A DNA stretch of 64,000 bases from JBBIII01 sp037446575 (GTDB lineage Bacteria; Bacteroidota; Ignavibacteria; UBA10030): contig JBBIII010000004.1 of NCBI GenBank assembly GCA_037446575.1, forward strand, positions 1-64,000, written 5' to 3'. The stretch's first letter is position 1. Every line of letters begins with the position of its first letter. Positions 43,002 through 52,457 of this stretch are shown piece after piece. The notes under the pieces were generated by a model. That model was not told the DNA's origin and made no database searches. It worked only from the letters and a program-made list of their open reading frames with translations. The position numbers and the translations under genes were made by a program.

Positions 43002-43094
43002 CTATTGCAAATATAATATCGCTATATGATATTCGGTATCACGCAAATACGTGATTTTGTTCTTAGGTGTTTTTTGTCAGTGTTACAAATTCTA

Positions 43095-43772
43095 TTAAAG
43101 AATTTGATTTTTGATAGCTTTAACTATAGCGCTACTTCGATTATTTACTTGTAATTTGGTGTAAATATTGCGTATGTAAGTATCAATTGTATGGAAACTT
43201 AAATTAAGCTTAGAGCTTATTGCTTTTTTTGTTAGTCCATCTATCATCAATCTCAATACTTCTCTTTCTTGCGAACTTAAGTAGCTTGCCACTACAGGTT
43301 GATTTAAAGATGCAAAAGTTGATAATACTTTACGCGCTATTTGTGGATTGATTGGGGAACCGCCATTTAGGACGTCGCGTATCGACTCAATCATTTTTTC
43401 CTCGGATGTTGTTTTTAATAGATACCCAACCGCACCAGCGCAAATTGCTTGGTAGACTGTCTCGCAATCCTCGTGAATTGTTATAATTATAATTTGAATA
43501 GACGAATCACATTCTTTTATCTTTTGAATACCTTCTAATCCACTTATGCCTGGTAAGCCTATATCCAATAGAATTATCTTGGGAGCAGGATTAGTTGATA
43601 AGAAATTTAATGCTTCCTCGCAGGATCCAAACTTGTTAGTGCATTTTAAATCGGTAGTAAGATTGATGACTTCAGAAAGACAATCTCGAAATAATATAAA
43701 ATCTTCCACAATCCATATTTCGGATTTGGAATCTGAAATTTGATCGTTATTATAAGTATTCAATTTGTTCAT
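43095..43772 (-). CDS. NarL/FixJ-type response regulator, orphan
   Basis: A 225-aa regulator. The receiver (about 17-135) has IVED, phospho-acceptor Asp70 (ILLDIGLPG), TI in the switch region and LLKTT with the lysine. The LuxR-type HTH is at about 158-222 (LSSQEREVLRLMIDGLTKKAISSKLNLSFHTIDTYIRNIYTKL). No kinase is adjacent; the hybrid kinase 10 kb away is one formal candidate. The gene is divergent from the large TPR gene, with 140 bases between. Confidence 0.92.
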   Translation of the reverse strand: MNKLNTYNNDQISDSKSEIWIVEDFILFRDCLSEVINLTTDLKCTNKFGSCEEALNFLSTNPAPKIILLDIGLPGISGLEGIQKIKECDSSIQIIIITIHEDCETVYQAICAGAVGYLLKTTSEEKMIESIRDVLNGGSPINPQIARKVLSTFASLNQPVVASYLSSQEREVLRLMIDGLTKKAISSKLNLSFHTIDTYIRNIYTKLQVNNRSSAIVKAIKNQIL

Positions 43773-43912
43773 AGTTTGAATTTGAATGTTCTTTTTTCAC
43801 TTTACTAAATTAATAAATTCTGAAACTTATAGCAATATTTACTTCTTATATAAAATTGCTCTCTTATCGCTCTTCTTGCTAATAGAAGGATTATTGCCTA
43901 AATTTTCCACTG

Positions 43913-46900
43913 ATGAAAAAGTTACTTATAATATTTTATTTATTACTCATTCCTTTATTCATAGTTTTAGGGCAGGATTCAAAGGAAAATGCAGACTTCA
44001 AATTAGCGGTGAATCTCTATAAAGATAAGTTGTATGACCTTGCTTTAGAGCAATTCCAAACTTTTATTAGTCTTTATCCAAACACACCACAAGGAATTGA
44101 AGCCCGATTCTATCTCGGTTTAACACAATCAAAACTAAAAAAACATGAAGATGCAAGAATAACATTTCAGAACTTTGCATTAACATATTCTGAAAACATC
44201 AAAGCTCCTGAAGCTTGGATGAATGTTGCAGAAGAATACGTTTTCCTGAAAAATTTTAGTGAAGCGGCATTAGCTTTTGAAAGAGTAAAAACTTTTCATC
44301 CGAAAAGTAAATTTGCCCCAATAGCATTATTAAAAGCGGCAGATTATTATGAAAAAATTGGAGATAAATCGAATATTCGTCGTGTATTGAGAGTATTAAC
44401 GCAAGAATATAGTACGCCTGAGGTGCTTCCTGCCCGATTGAGGCTTGCGGAATTATTTATTGCAGAAAATCAATTTGAACAAGCAAGAGCAGAAAGCAAG
44501 CGTACTGTTGATGCAACTAATGATTCGCAATTAAAATCGCGGGCATTGGTATTATTAGCAAAGTCGTTAATTGGGTTAGGAAAAAATAATGACGCTGAGC
44601 TTGCAATATCGGAAGTAACAAAAAATTTCAAAAATTCTGCAAGTTATCACGAAGCATTGTTTATGCTTGGTTCACTGAAAAATTTTGCAGGAAATTTGGA
44701 TGAAGCAATGAAAGTTTGGCGAACGCTGGTTGACGATAGTTTAAAAGGGCCAAAACTATTGAGGCAAGACGCATTTATTGAAATGGCAGAAGCCAACATG
44801 CGTGTTCGCGATTTTTCGCGTGCATCGCATCTTTTTGAACGAGCCGCTGAAATAAAAGCAATGCGCAATAGAGAAGCTTTGTACAAAGCAGGAGTATCTG
44901 CTGAAAAAACCGGAGACTTAAGAAAAGCGGCGCAATTTTATTCAAAAGCCCTGCAAGACAGCTTGAATAATTTTGATTATAGAGCAATTTTAATTGGAGC
45001 GCTAAAAGCGGCAAAAATTACTGAAAATAATTCAGAAGTTGTTAAACTTATAGAGCAGTACAGACTTCAATTTCCTTTAGATTACAATTTACCGCGAATA
45101 TTAATAGAGGGCGCACAAATTGCTTTAAACAAACTTAATGCCGCCAACCTTGCAATTGATTATTGTGAAATGATAATTAAAAACTTTCCACAAAGTGAAT
45201 GGGTTGACGATGCCACATTTCTGATAGGAATGGCGAAGAAGAAAAATGCCGATGCTAATGGCGCAGTTGCAGTATTCGAAAGTTTGCAATATCGTTATCC
45301 AAGCAGTGAATTTATTCCGGAAATACAAAATCAAATTCGTTTAATCAAAGCATTCGATAGAAGCGGTAAGGAAGAAAGCATCCAAAAACTTGCACTTTTA
45401 ATTGGCGATGTAATTGCGCAAAAAACAAGAGGTGATCTTGCTTTCAGATTGGCTGAAATTTATTTTCACGACTTAAAAGATTATCAACTTGCAGCTCAAC
45501 AATACACATCTGCGCTACAGTTAGATATTGAAGAATCATTGCGTAAAGATGCGTGGTTTAAACTTGCACAATCATTCGAATTGCTCGCGTTTTACGAGGG
45601 AGAAAAAAGCGAAATAGGAAAAGCTAATCTATTAAAAGCTATAGCTATATATGACTCGATCTCTATTAAATATCCTAATAGCGCATTATCTGAAAAATCT
45701 GTTGTTAACGCATTTATACATCGACTCAAACTAACTGATAAAGGCGATGAAATTCGTGCTTTAGGTACAGAATTTATTAATAAATCAACTGCAACGCAGG
45801 GCAGAGATTTAGCATTGCTTGCATTAGGAAATTCCTACTACCAAACGAAGAATTACAAAGACGCAATTCCGATATATTTACTGATATTAAAAAATTTTCT
45901 CAGGAGCGAAAATTATCCATCTGCACAATATCAATTAGGAAAGTCGCTGGTTGAAGTAGCGTTAAAAGATTCAGCAGTAAAAGTTCTCGATACGTTTATT
46001 TCACAAAATCCGAATCATCCGCAAAGCGCAAAAGCAATATCTTGTTTAGCAAAATTTGCCGCCGATAGTGGAAATGTGGTGAAATCGCTTGAATATTATG
46101 ATTTGCTTGAAAAACGTTACTTCTATAGTCGGGCTAGTGTTGATTTGGAAACTTTAAAAGCCGACGCATACTTTAATGTGGCTGATTATAAAAGAGCAAT
46201 TGATTGGTATGTGAGAGCGTATGAAAAAATTAAAAATGATTTCTTTTTTACCAATATAGAACCGGAAGCTGAACGCAAAATAATATTTAAACTTGCTGTT
46301 TGCAACGAAAGGTTAAATAATAAGTCAGACGCAAAAAAATGGTATGCAGAATATGTAACCCGAGATCAATCGACAGCGCAGGCTGGACAAGCTTATTATG
46401 CACTTGCTTCGATGGCAAAAGTAGAAAACGATGTAGATGCCGCCGCTAAATATTTACAAGAAGTGAGCCGGGTGTCGGTAATCTCAGGTGTAAAGAACGT
46501 TGCTGTTGCGGCTGAGACTGGAGATATGTTGTTTCGGAATGAAAAATATTCCGAAGCCATACAGAAGTACAATGAAGCGATTACACAAACAAAAAATGAT
46601 AGTATGATACAATATCTTCAGGCAAGAATTGTCGTTTCATATTTTAGATTAGATAACTTACTTGAAGCGGACAAAAGAGCAATGGATTTTTTAAAAGCAA
46701 ATCCAAGAGCGAATGAATATGCCTCAGAATTCGAATTGGAACGAGGAAAGTTTCAGTTACGAAAAGATGATCTAACAAAAGCAAAAGAAAAATTTGAAAT
46801 TGTAATCAAGAAGTATCCCAAATCAAAAGTTGTTCCGGAAGCATTTCTGTGGTTGGCTCGTGTGCATGAACTTGATCAAAAGATTCCTGTAGCTGTTCAA

Positions 46901-47566
46901 GTTTATGATTCGTTAATTCGGTTATTTCCGAAAGACGCAATAATTCCGCGGGCAAGGTTAAATCTTGGTAATGCGTATTATTATCTTGAACAATGGGATG
47001 CGGCTTCTAGGCAATATAGGGCAATAGTAGAAAACGAACAGCTTTCTCCGGATTTAGTGCCGTCAGCAATGAGCAATTTAATTATGACTTACAAAGAAAT
47101 GGAAATGTTTGATGGCGCGTTAGAATTGACTAGAAAATATATAGAGCGTTTTCCGGACGCGCAAGATTTAATTGACAAGAAAATAGATATTGGCGTGCTT
47201 TACCAAAAATTGGGATTTTATGGTCAATCAATATTTCAACTTCAAAGTCTAATAGAAGCCGGTAATTTCGATCTTGAAGCGGAATTAAGATATTATATAG
47301 GAGAAGCACATTTTTACAAAGGGGATTATCAACAAGCAATTCTCGAATTTCTCAAAGTTCCATATTTAGTAACGAAGCTTAGTAAAGTTGATTGGATATC
47401 AACGTCGTATTATATGGCGGGTCAATCTTATGAAAAAATGTCGAAATACGATCAAGCTATAACAATGTATAAGCAAATTATAGAGAGAAAAGAAACCGAT
47501 GTTCAATTTAAAACAGCGGCGCAAAAAGAAATTGACAGAGTGAAGACTATATTGGGAAAAAAATAA
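43913..47566 (+). CDS. Very large secreted TPR-repeat protein
   Basis: A 1217-aa protein with a signal peptide (cleavage about residue 20, VLGQDSK) followed by about 25-30 tetratricopeptide-type helix pairs from end to end: ALEQFQTFISLYPNTPQGIEARFYLGLTQ, AALAFERVKTFHPKSKFAPIALLKAADYY, AIPIYLLILKNFLRSENYPSAQYQLGK, AKEKFEIVIKKYPKSKVVPEAFLWLARV. The pattern resembles YfiO/CpoB/YbgF-like periplasmic scaffolds. No enzyme domain is present. It is followed after 12 bases by an unknown gene that is probably cotranscribed. It likely scaffolds an envelope complex. Confidence 0.85.
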   Translation: MKKLLIIFYLLLIPLFIVLGQDSKENADFKLAVNLYKDKLYDLALEQFQTFISLYPNTPQGIEARFYLGLTQSKLKKHEDARITFQNFALTYSENIKAPEAWMNVAEEYVFLKNFSEAALAFERVKTFHPKSKFAPIALLKAADYYEKIGDKSNIRRVLRVLTQEYSTPEVLPARLRLAELFIAENQFEQARAESKRTVDATNDSQLKSRALVLLAKSLIGLGKNNDAELAISEVTKNFKNSASYHEALFMLGSLKNFAGNLDEAMKVWRTLVDDSLKGPKLLRQDAFIEMAEANMRVRDFSRASHLFERAAEIKAMRNREALYKAGVSAEKTGDLRKAAQFYSKALQDSLNNFDYRAILIGALKAAKITENNSEVVKLIEQYRLQFPLDYNLPRILIEGAQIALNKLNAANLAIDYCEMIIKNFPQSEWVDDATFLIGMAKKKNADANGAVAVFESLQYRYPSSEFIPEIQNQIRLIKAFDRSGKEESIQKLALLIGDVIAQKTRGDLAFRLAEIYFHDLKDYQLAAQQYTSALQLDIEESLRKDAWFKLAQSFELLAFYEGEKSEIGKANLLKAIAIYDSISIKYPNSALSEKSVVNAFIHRLKLTDKGDEIRALGTEFINKSTATQGRDLALLALGNSYYQTKNYKDAIPIYLLILKNFLRSENYPSAQYQLGKSLVEVALKDSAVKVLDTFISQNPNHPQSAKAISCLAKFAADSGNVVKSLEYYDLLEKRYFYSRASVDLETLKADAYFNVADYKRAIDWYVRAYEKIKNDFFFTNIEPEAERKIIFKLAVCNERLNNKSDAKKWYAEYVTRDQSTAQAGQAYYALASMAKVENDVDAAAKYLQEVSRVSVISGVKNVAVAAETGDMLFRNEKYSEAIQKYNEAITQTKNDSMIQYLQARIVVSYFRLDNLLEADKRAMDFLKANPRANEYASEFELERGKFQLRKDDLTKAKEKFEIVIKKYPKSKVVPEAFLWLARVHELDQKIPVAVQVYDSLIRLFPKDAIIPRARLNLGNAYYYLEQWDAASRQYRAIVENEQLSPDLVPSAMSNLIMTYKEMEMFDGALELTRKYIERFPDAQDLIDKKIDIGVLYQKLGFYGQSIFQLQSLIEAGNFDLEAELRYYIGEAHFYKGDYQQAILEFLKVPYLVTKLSKVDWISTSYYMAGQSYEKMSKYDQAITMYKQIIERKETDVQFKTAAQKEIDRVKTILGKK

Positions 47567-47578
47567 CTAGACTTTCAT

Positions 47579-48853
47579 ATGGGATATATTTTTGAAGCAG
47601 AGATAGACGCAATTATTCATTCAGTTCGCATAAAAACTATTGGCGAAGAAGATGAGATTACACTTAAGAAAACTCTTAATGCTAAAATTCATCCTGCTAT
47701 TAAGGCATATTTTAAAGCCGAGGTTGAAAAGATGCTCGAATTGGAACGAGGTTTAGAGTATCGTTCGAAAAAATTTCCTTATTCACTCCCTGAAGTTAAA
47801 AGTCTTGAACGGCAAATAGATTTGCTTTTAATTCAGAATTACCATTTTAACAAACAAGAGTTTGAAACCTTGTTAGACGAGTCGGTTCATTTCCAGTTTA
47901 ATTATCTTTGCAGGCCTCAATGGACGTTGATGAATTTTATTATTGGCGAACAGCGAAGAATATCCACTTCTGTAATTGAGAAACGATTGAAATATACTGT
48001 CGATTATGCGTATTTTTCTGAGTTAATTAAACGATATATAATAGAGCATGGGTTAGCGGAAATTACTTATGAGGAATTTAAATCCATAATAGAAAAAATA
48101 GATTGCGAGGTAATTGCTCAACATTCAAATATTGAATTAGCAAATATGACTCGAGCTTTATTCGATTTTGTAGAATCAGGCAAAATGACGCCTCAAACAG
48201 AATTCGAACAACAAACACTTCCCATTAACGCAGCAATAGTTTTTTTTGAAGACAAAAAATTAGACGATATTCGATTAAGATTAGAATTCGAACGGGATCG
48301 CAATCGTGTATTACAATTAACTGCAGAGCGATTAGCTGAAATAATAGAAATAGTAAAAACGGAAAGAGAAGTATTAGAAAGCGAGTCAACGTCAAAACAA
48401 CCAATTATAATGGAGGAAAATAAACCAATCAATAAGGATGAGTTAATCTTTGAGACAGCGGAAGTCGATGTTAAGACAAATATGATCTCGAAGAGCGCAG
48501 AAGAAAATTTGGTAGTTAAAGAGGTGTTCAACCAAGATGAAAAGGCGCCTAAATTAGTTTTTGGAGAGGATGACGAGAAATATTTTATATCGGCTCAGGG
48601 AATTAGTCAAAAAGAGATACAAGGCTTGTTTTCAAATTCTGAACGTAAGATTTTGGTAAAGAAAATTTTTTATGATGAAGAACCTGCGCTTGATGCAATA
48701 ATTACAGAAATTAGTCTGCAACAAAATTGGAAACAAGCGGCGGTTATTTTAGACACTCTTTTTGTAACAAATAAAGTTGATCCTTTTTCTGAGGTCGCGG
48801 TGCTGTTTACAGATAAGTTGTTTACGCTTTTTAAAAATATAAATAAATCGTAA
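47579..48853 (+). CDS. Conserved-looking cytoplasmic protein of unknown function
   Basis: A 424-aa protein I do not recognise. It has no signal peptide or membrane helix. Residues 1-210 look like a compact helical domain (MGYIFEAEIDAIIHSVRIKT, YSLPEVKSLERQIDLLLIQNYHF, HFQFNYLCRPQWTLMNFIIGE). Residues 225-275 are a charged coiled coil. Residues 275-325 are acidic and probably disordered, and 325-424 form a second small helical domain (ISQKEIQGLF...IIKKIFYDEE...LQQNWKQAAVILD). It lies 12 bases after the giant TPR gene, so the two probably work together. Confidence 0.6.
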   Translation: MGYIFEAEIDAIIHSVRIKTIGEEDEITLKKTLNAKIHPAIKAYFKAEVEKMLELERGLEYRSKKFPYSLPEVKSLERQIDLLLIQNYHFNKQEFETLLDESVHFQFNYLCRPQWTLMNFIIGEQRRISTSVIEKRLKYTVDYAYFSELIKRYIIEHGLAEITYEEFKSIIEKIDCEVIAQHSNIELANMTRALFDFVESGKMTPQTEFEQQTLPINAAIVFFEDKKLDDIRLRLEFERDRNRVLQLTAERLAEIIEIVKTEREVLESESTSKQPIIMEENKPINKDELIFETAEVDVKTNMISKSAEENLVVKEVFNQDEKAPKLVFGEDDEKYFISAQGISQKEIQGLFSNSERKILVKKIFYDEEPALDAIITEISLQQNWKQAAVILDTLFVTNKVDPFSEVAVLFTDKLFTLFKNINKS

Positions 48854-48871
48854 TAACTCGGTGAGACCATC

Positions 48872-49060
48872 GTAAAGAAAAGCATAGCACGCAGAATACA
48901 CAGATGAAACAAGATTAAGGCCGATTTTGTGTCTGTGAGCATCATGTACTTTTTCTGTGCTTGTCCAATCGGGGTTTTCATTGTTCTTGAATTTCATAAT
49001 TGTGTACGCTTTTCTACGAGAACAATTGTATCTAAAATTAATTTGCCGAGTAATTACAAT
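48872..49060. repeat. Dispersed intergenic repeat, copy C
   Basis: The best-preserved copy of the family in this window. It begins near CGTAAAGAAAAGCATAGCAC and includes ACACAGATGAAACAAGATT, GATTTTGTGTCTGTG, ACTTTTTCTGTGCTTG, CATTGTTCTTGAATTTCATAA and a tail AATTTGCCGAGTAATTAC. It ends about 30 bases before obg and fills most of that 236-base gap. Confidence 0.8.
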
Positions 49061-49089
49061 AAATCAATATAAGGTATAACCAATATTAT

Positions 49090-50100
49090 ATGCATTTTAT
49101 TGACGAAGCAAGAATTGTTGTAAAAGCCGGCAATGGTGGCAACGGATGTATAAGCTTCCGACATGAAAAATTTGTCCCAAAGGGAGGTCCGGATGGTGGT
49201 AACGGCGGCAAGGGAGGGAATGTAATCATTCGGGCAAACCGGCAATTAAACACTTTGCTTGATTTTAAGTACAAAAGGCATTATCAAGCAGAGCGTGGAG
49301 AAAACGGACGTGGAAAAAATCAGGAGGGGAAATCGGGTAAAGATGAAATTATAAAAGTTCCCTGCGGCACGCTTATTAAGGATTCAAATAAAGGGAAAGT
49401 TATTGCCGACTTAACAATAGATGGAGATGAAATAATTATTGCACGCGGAGGTAAAGGGGGACGCGGAAATGGAGAATTTGCAACATCAACTAATCAAGCC
49501 CCTCGATTTGCTGAACCTGGAATTATTGGCGAATGGCGAGAACTTATTCTTGAACTCAAATTGTTGGCAGATATAGGACTTGTTGGATTTCCTAATGCAG
49601 GTAAATCTACATTAATTTCTGTCATTTCAGCCGCTAAACCTAAAATAGCCGATTACCCATTCACTACGCTTAATCCACATCTTGGATTAGTGAGATATGC
49701 AGAAGGTAAAAGTTTCATTGTAGCAGATATCCCTGGTATAATAGAAGGGGCGCATGAAGGCAAAGGGTTAGGCATCCAATTTATCCGGCATATAGAACGG
49801 ACAAAAATTCTAGTTTTCCTAATAGAATCTGTTAGCGAAGATCCAAAAAATGATTTTAAGATTTTATTGAATGAACTTTTTTCTTACAATCCATCGGTAG
49901 CAAAAAAGAAAAAAATTGTAGCTCTAACAAAACTTGATATAGCTGATGATATTTGTAAAAAGAAGATTGCTAAAATCAAATTTGGCAGAGGTGTAAAAAC
50001 TATTCAAATTTCAGCGGTTACCGGTATTGGAATACAGAATTTATTAGATGCAATGTGGAGTGCATTGGACAAGAAAAAAGGCAACAAGAAAGAGAATTAA
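49090..50100 (+). CDS. obg: Obg GTPase, ribosome-assembly and stress-related
   Basis: A 336-aa essential GTPase. The glycine-rich Obg fold covers 1-157 (NGGNGCISFRHEKFVPKGGPDGGNGGKGG). The G domain covers 158-330, with P-loop GFPNAGKST (166-174), switch FTTLNPHLG, G3 DIPGIIEGAHEG and G4 TKLD. It associates with the 50S subunit and binds (p)ppGpp. It lacks the variable C-terminal OCT domain. Monocistronic; a convergent PBP1A gene follows 18 bases after its stop. Confidence 0.97.
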   Translation: MHFIDEARIVVKAGNGGNGCISFRHEKFVPKGGPDGGNGGKGGNVIIRANRQLNTLLDFKYKRHYQAERGENGRGKNQEGKSGKDEIIKVPCGTLIKDSNKGKVIADLTIDGDEIIIARGGKGGRGNGEFATSTNQAPRFAEPGIIGEWRELILELKLLADIGLVGFPNAGKSTLISVISAAKPKIADYPFTTLNPHLGLVRYAEGKSFIVADIPGIIEGAHEGKGLGIQFIRHIERTKILVFLIESVSEDPKNDFKILLNELFSYNPSVAKKKKIVALTKLDIADDICKKKIAKIKFGRGVKTIQISAVTGIGIQNLLDAMWSALDKKKGNKKEN

Positions 50101-50118
50101 TAACTTTAGTATAATTAC

Positions 50119-52434
50119 TTACCAATTAATTTTACTTTTTTTGCGAATAGTTTCTTCTTCTTTTAATTGATTCCAATCTATTGAGGTATGTTTGTCGCAA
50201 AGACTTATCGTGTACTTAGAATTAAAAATCTCGGTAGTTTTTTCAGGGCAAAATTCCCGCGCTTTTTTCTTGGTTTCGACACATATTGTGTCTGAAATAA
50301 TTCCTGCTGGCTGATTAAAATACTCGACAGAAAGATTTAAAGATGGGTCTTCATAGACTTTTTGCATAAACCTGCCAAAAATAGGGGCAGCCGCTCTGCC
50401 GCCTTGTCCGTCGGAGCTTTTGAAACGAATCCGAGGTTCATCGAAACCTACCCAAACGCCGGCAACTAAATGCGGTGTAAATCCGATAAACCATGCGTCT
50501 GCATAGTCGTTTGTTGTACCAGTTTTTCCAGCGCATACGCCATTAAAGAATGACCGCACTCCGCGTGTAGCAGTTCCGCCGTTAACAACGCCTTTTAATA
50601 AATCGGTCATAAGATATGATGTTTCTTTGCTTAGCACTTCTTTTTTTGTTGGAGCTTTTTCTTCTAATAAATTTCCATTTTTATCTTCTATGCGCAGAAT
50701 GGAAGTTGGACTCACAAGCACACCTTCGTTTGCAAACACACCGTACGCTGATGTTAATTCGAGAGGACTTACCTCTACAGTGCCGAGAGCTATTGATTCA
50801 TAAGGTGGAATTCTGGATATAATTCCCATTCTTCTAGCGTATTCTGATACTTGCTTGGCGGGCGCAATTTCAAGTATAACACGCACTGTAACAAGATTAA
50901 TAGAAAGCTTCAAAGCATTTCTGAGTGTGTATTTCCCTCCAATGCTTTTATCATAATTTTCTGGGGACCAACGTGTACCATCAGGCATTGGAATTGTAAC
51001 AGGTTGATTCAGAACTTCATAACAAACCGGATAACCATTATCGAGCGCAACCGTGTAGACAAATGGTTTAAAAGCTGAGCCAGGTTGACGACGAATTTGT
51101 ATTACGTGATTTATACCATATTTAAATGTTCTATAATTGCGTCCGCCCACCATCGCTTTTATATGCCCCGTATGCGGATCAATTACCACAAAACCAACTT
51201 CAATTGTTTGCGCAACTTTTTTAATCGAATCGATAAAAGCTTTGCTGTTAAGTAAATATTGTCTGATGCTATCCTGTATTTTAGAATTCCTTGATTTTTT
51301 ATAATCTTCGTAATCTAATATAGATTTGTTAATAACGTCCTTCAATAATTCAGGTTGATCGTCCCAAATCCATGTTGCATCGAAAGTTTGTTGATAGTTT
51401 TTTAAATGTTCTTCGACTGCTTCTATTGCATATCGTTGCATTCTGCTGTCAATAGAAGTATAGATATTTAATCCGTCTCGGTAAATGTTGAAATCATTTA
51501 ATTCCGCTTTTTTTAATAATTGTCGCCTTGTCCATTCAACGAAATGTGGAGCGATGCCGGAATTAAATTCGGATTCAGCAAATTTAAAATTTAAAGTATC
51601 AGAACGTACTTTTTCCGCCAATTCGTCTGTTAGAAATCCCTCTTTTACCATTTGAGATATAACAATATCGCGCCTATTTAAAGAGCGGTCTAAATGCTGA
51701 GTTGGATCGTAATAATTAGGACCTTTTAGCATCCCAATTAAAAGAGTATATTCGGGGGGTGTCAAATCAAACGCTGATTTACCGAAGTATGTCCGAGCCG
51801 CCGATTCAATTCCGTATGAATTTTTTCCAAAGAAGGCAACATTTAAATAAAGTTCTATAATCTCATTTTTTGTGAAATTGCGCTCTATTTGGACTGACGT
51901 AATAAACTCGCGTATCTTCCTCGTTATTTTATCGAATAGCGATTCGTTCTTACTTTGAAGTTTATATAGATTACGTGCAAGTTGTTGAGTTATAGTGCTG
52001 GCGCCTGCTTGACGAAAAGTAATTAAATTTATTACCATTTGTCGAACAAAACGTGGTAAATTTACCCCCCAATGTTTGTAAAAATTTTTATCTTCGGTAG
52101 CTATTAGTCCTTTTATTAATCCTTCTGGAAGTTTATCTAAAGTAATACGCGTTCGGTTTTTATACGCAAACTGATCCAGCACTTCACCATCTACTGAATA
52201 TACCTTAGTTGCAAGTTCTGGCCTCGGATTTTCTAATTGATCAAGAGTTGGTAATCCGTTAATGATGTAAACAGAATACCAAGATAAAAGCATTACAAAT
52301 ATAAAAATCCCGCTATAAAGAAAGGGGTGTTTCCATGTAAAAATATTTCTTCTGCGCTTCATGTGTAAGTGTCGATATTCTGGATCGTTAAAATATCGTT
52401 CCATTTCATCTGAACTAAATTTCTTGTTTGCCAT
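50119..52434 (-). CDS. Class A penicillin-binding protein (PBP1A family)
   Basis: A 771-aa bifunctional peptidoglycan synthase. A membrane anchor is at about 38-60. The glycosyltransferase domain (about 70-250) has catalytic Glu114 in ATEDKNFYKHWGV and the GASTITQQLARNLY motif. The transpeptidase domain has the SxxK serine Ser453 (SAFKPFVY), the SxN-type SINLV and the KTGTTNDYADAWFIGF motif. It polymerises and cross-links glycan strands in the periplasm. An lpxH gene lies 23 bases upstream on the same strand. Confidence 0.95.
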   Translation of the reverse strand: MANKKFSSDEMERYFNDPEYRHLHMKRRRNIFTWKHPFLYSGIFIFVMLLSWYSVYIINGLPTLDQLENPRPELATKVYSVDGEVLDQFAYKNRTRITLDKLPEGLIKGLIATEDKNFYKHWGVNLPRFVRQMVINLITFRQAGASTITQQLARNLYKLQSKNESLFDKITRKIREFITSVQIERNFTKNEIIELYLNVAFFGKNSYGIESAARTYFGKSAFDLTPPEYTLLIGMLKGPNYYDPTQHLDRSLNRRDIVISQMVKEGFLTDELAEKVRSDTLNFKFAESEFNSGIAPHFVEWTRRQLLKKAELNDFNIYRDGLNIYTSIDSRMQRYAIEAVEEHLKNYQQTFDATWIWDDQPELLKDVINKSILDYEDYKKSRNSKIQDSIRQYLLNSKAFIDSIKKVAQTIEVGFVVIDPHTGHIKAMVGGRNYRTFKYGINHVIQIRRQPGSAFKPFVYTVALDNGYPVCYEVLNQPVTIPMPDGTRWSPENYDKSIGGKYTLRNALKLSINLVTVRVILEIAPAKQVSEYARRMGIISRIPPYESIALGTVEVSPLELTSAYGVFANEGVLVSPTSILRIEDKNGNLLEEKAPTKKEVLSKETSYLMTDLLKGVVNGGTATRGVRSFFNGVCAGKTGTTNDYADAWFIGFTPHLVAGVWVGFDEPRIRFKSSDGQGGRAAAPIFGRFMQKVYEDPSLNLSVEYFNQPAGIISDTICVETKKKAREFCPEKTTEIFNSKYTISLCDKHTSIDWNQLKEEETIRKKSKINW

Positions 52435-52457
52435 TATGGTTAAATAATTTTAAAAAA

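Noticed and set aside
42789..43016. A 75-codon plus-strand open frame in the gap after the TetR gene
   Set aside because: It runs antisense through the candidate RNA stems and its terminator hairpin, has no ribosome site, and its translation has no protein-like pattern.
43038..43055. ATCACG...CGTGAT hairpin as a terminator of the NarL-type gene
   Set aside because: There is no T-run after it on the minus strand; it has T only on the plus strand, where no gene ends.
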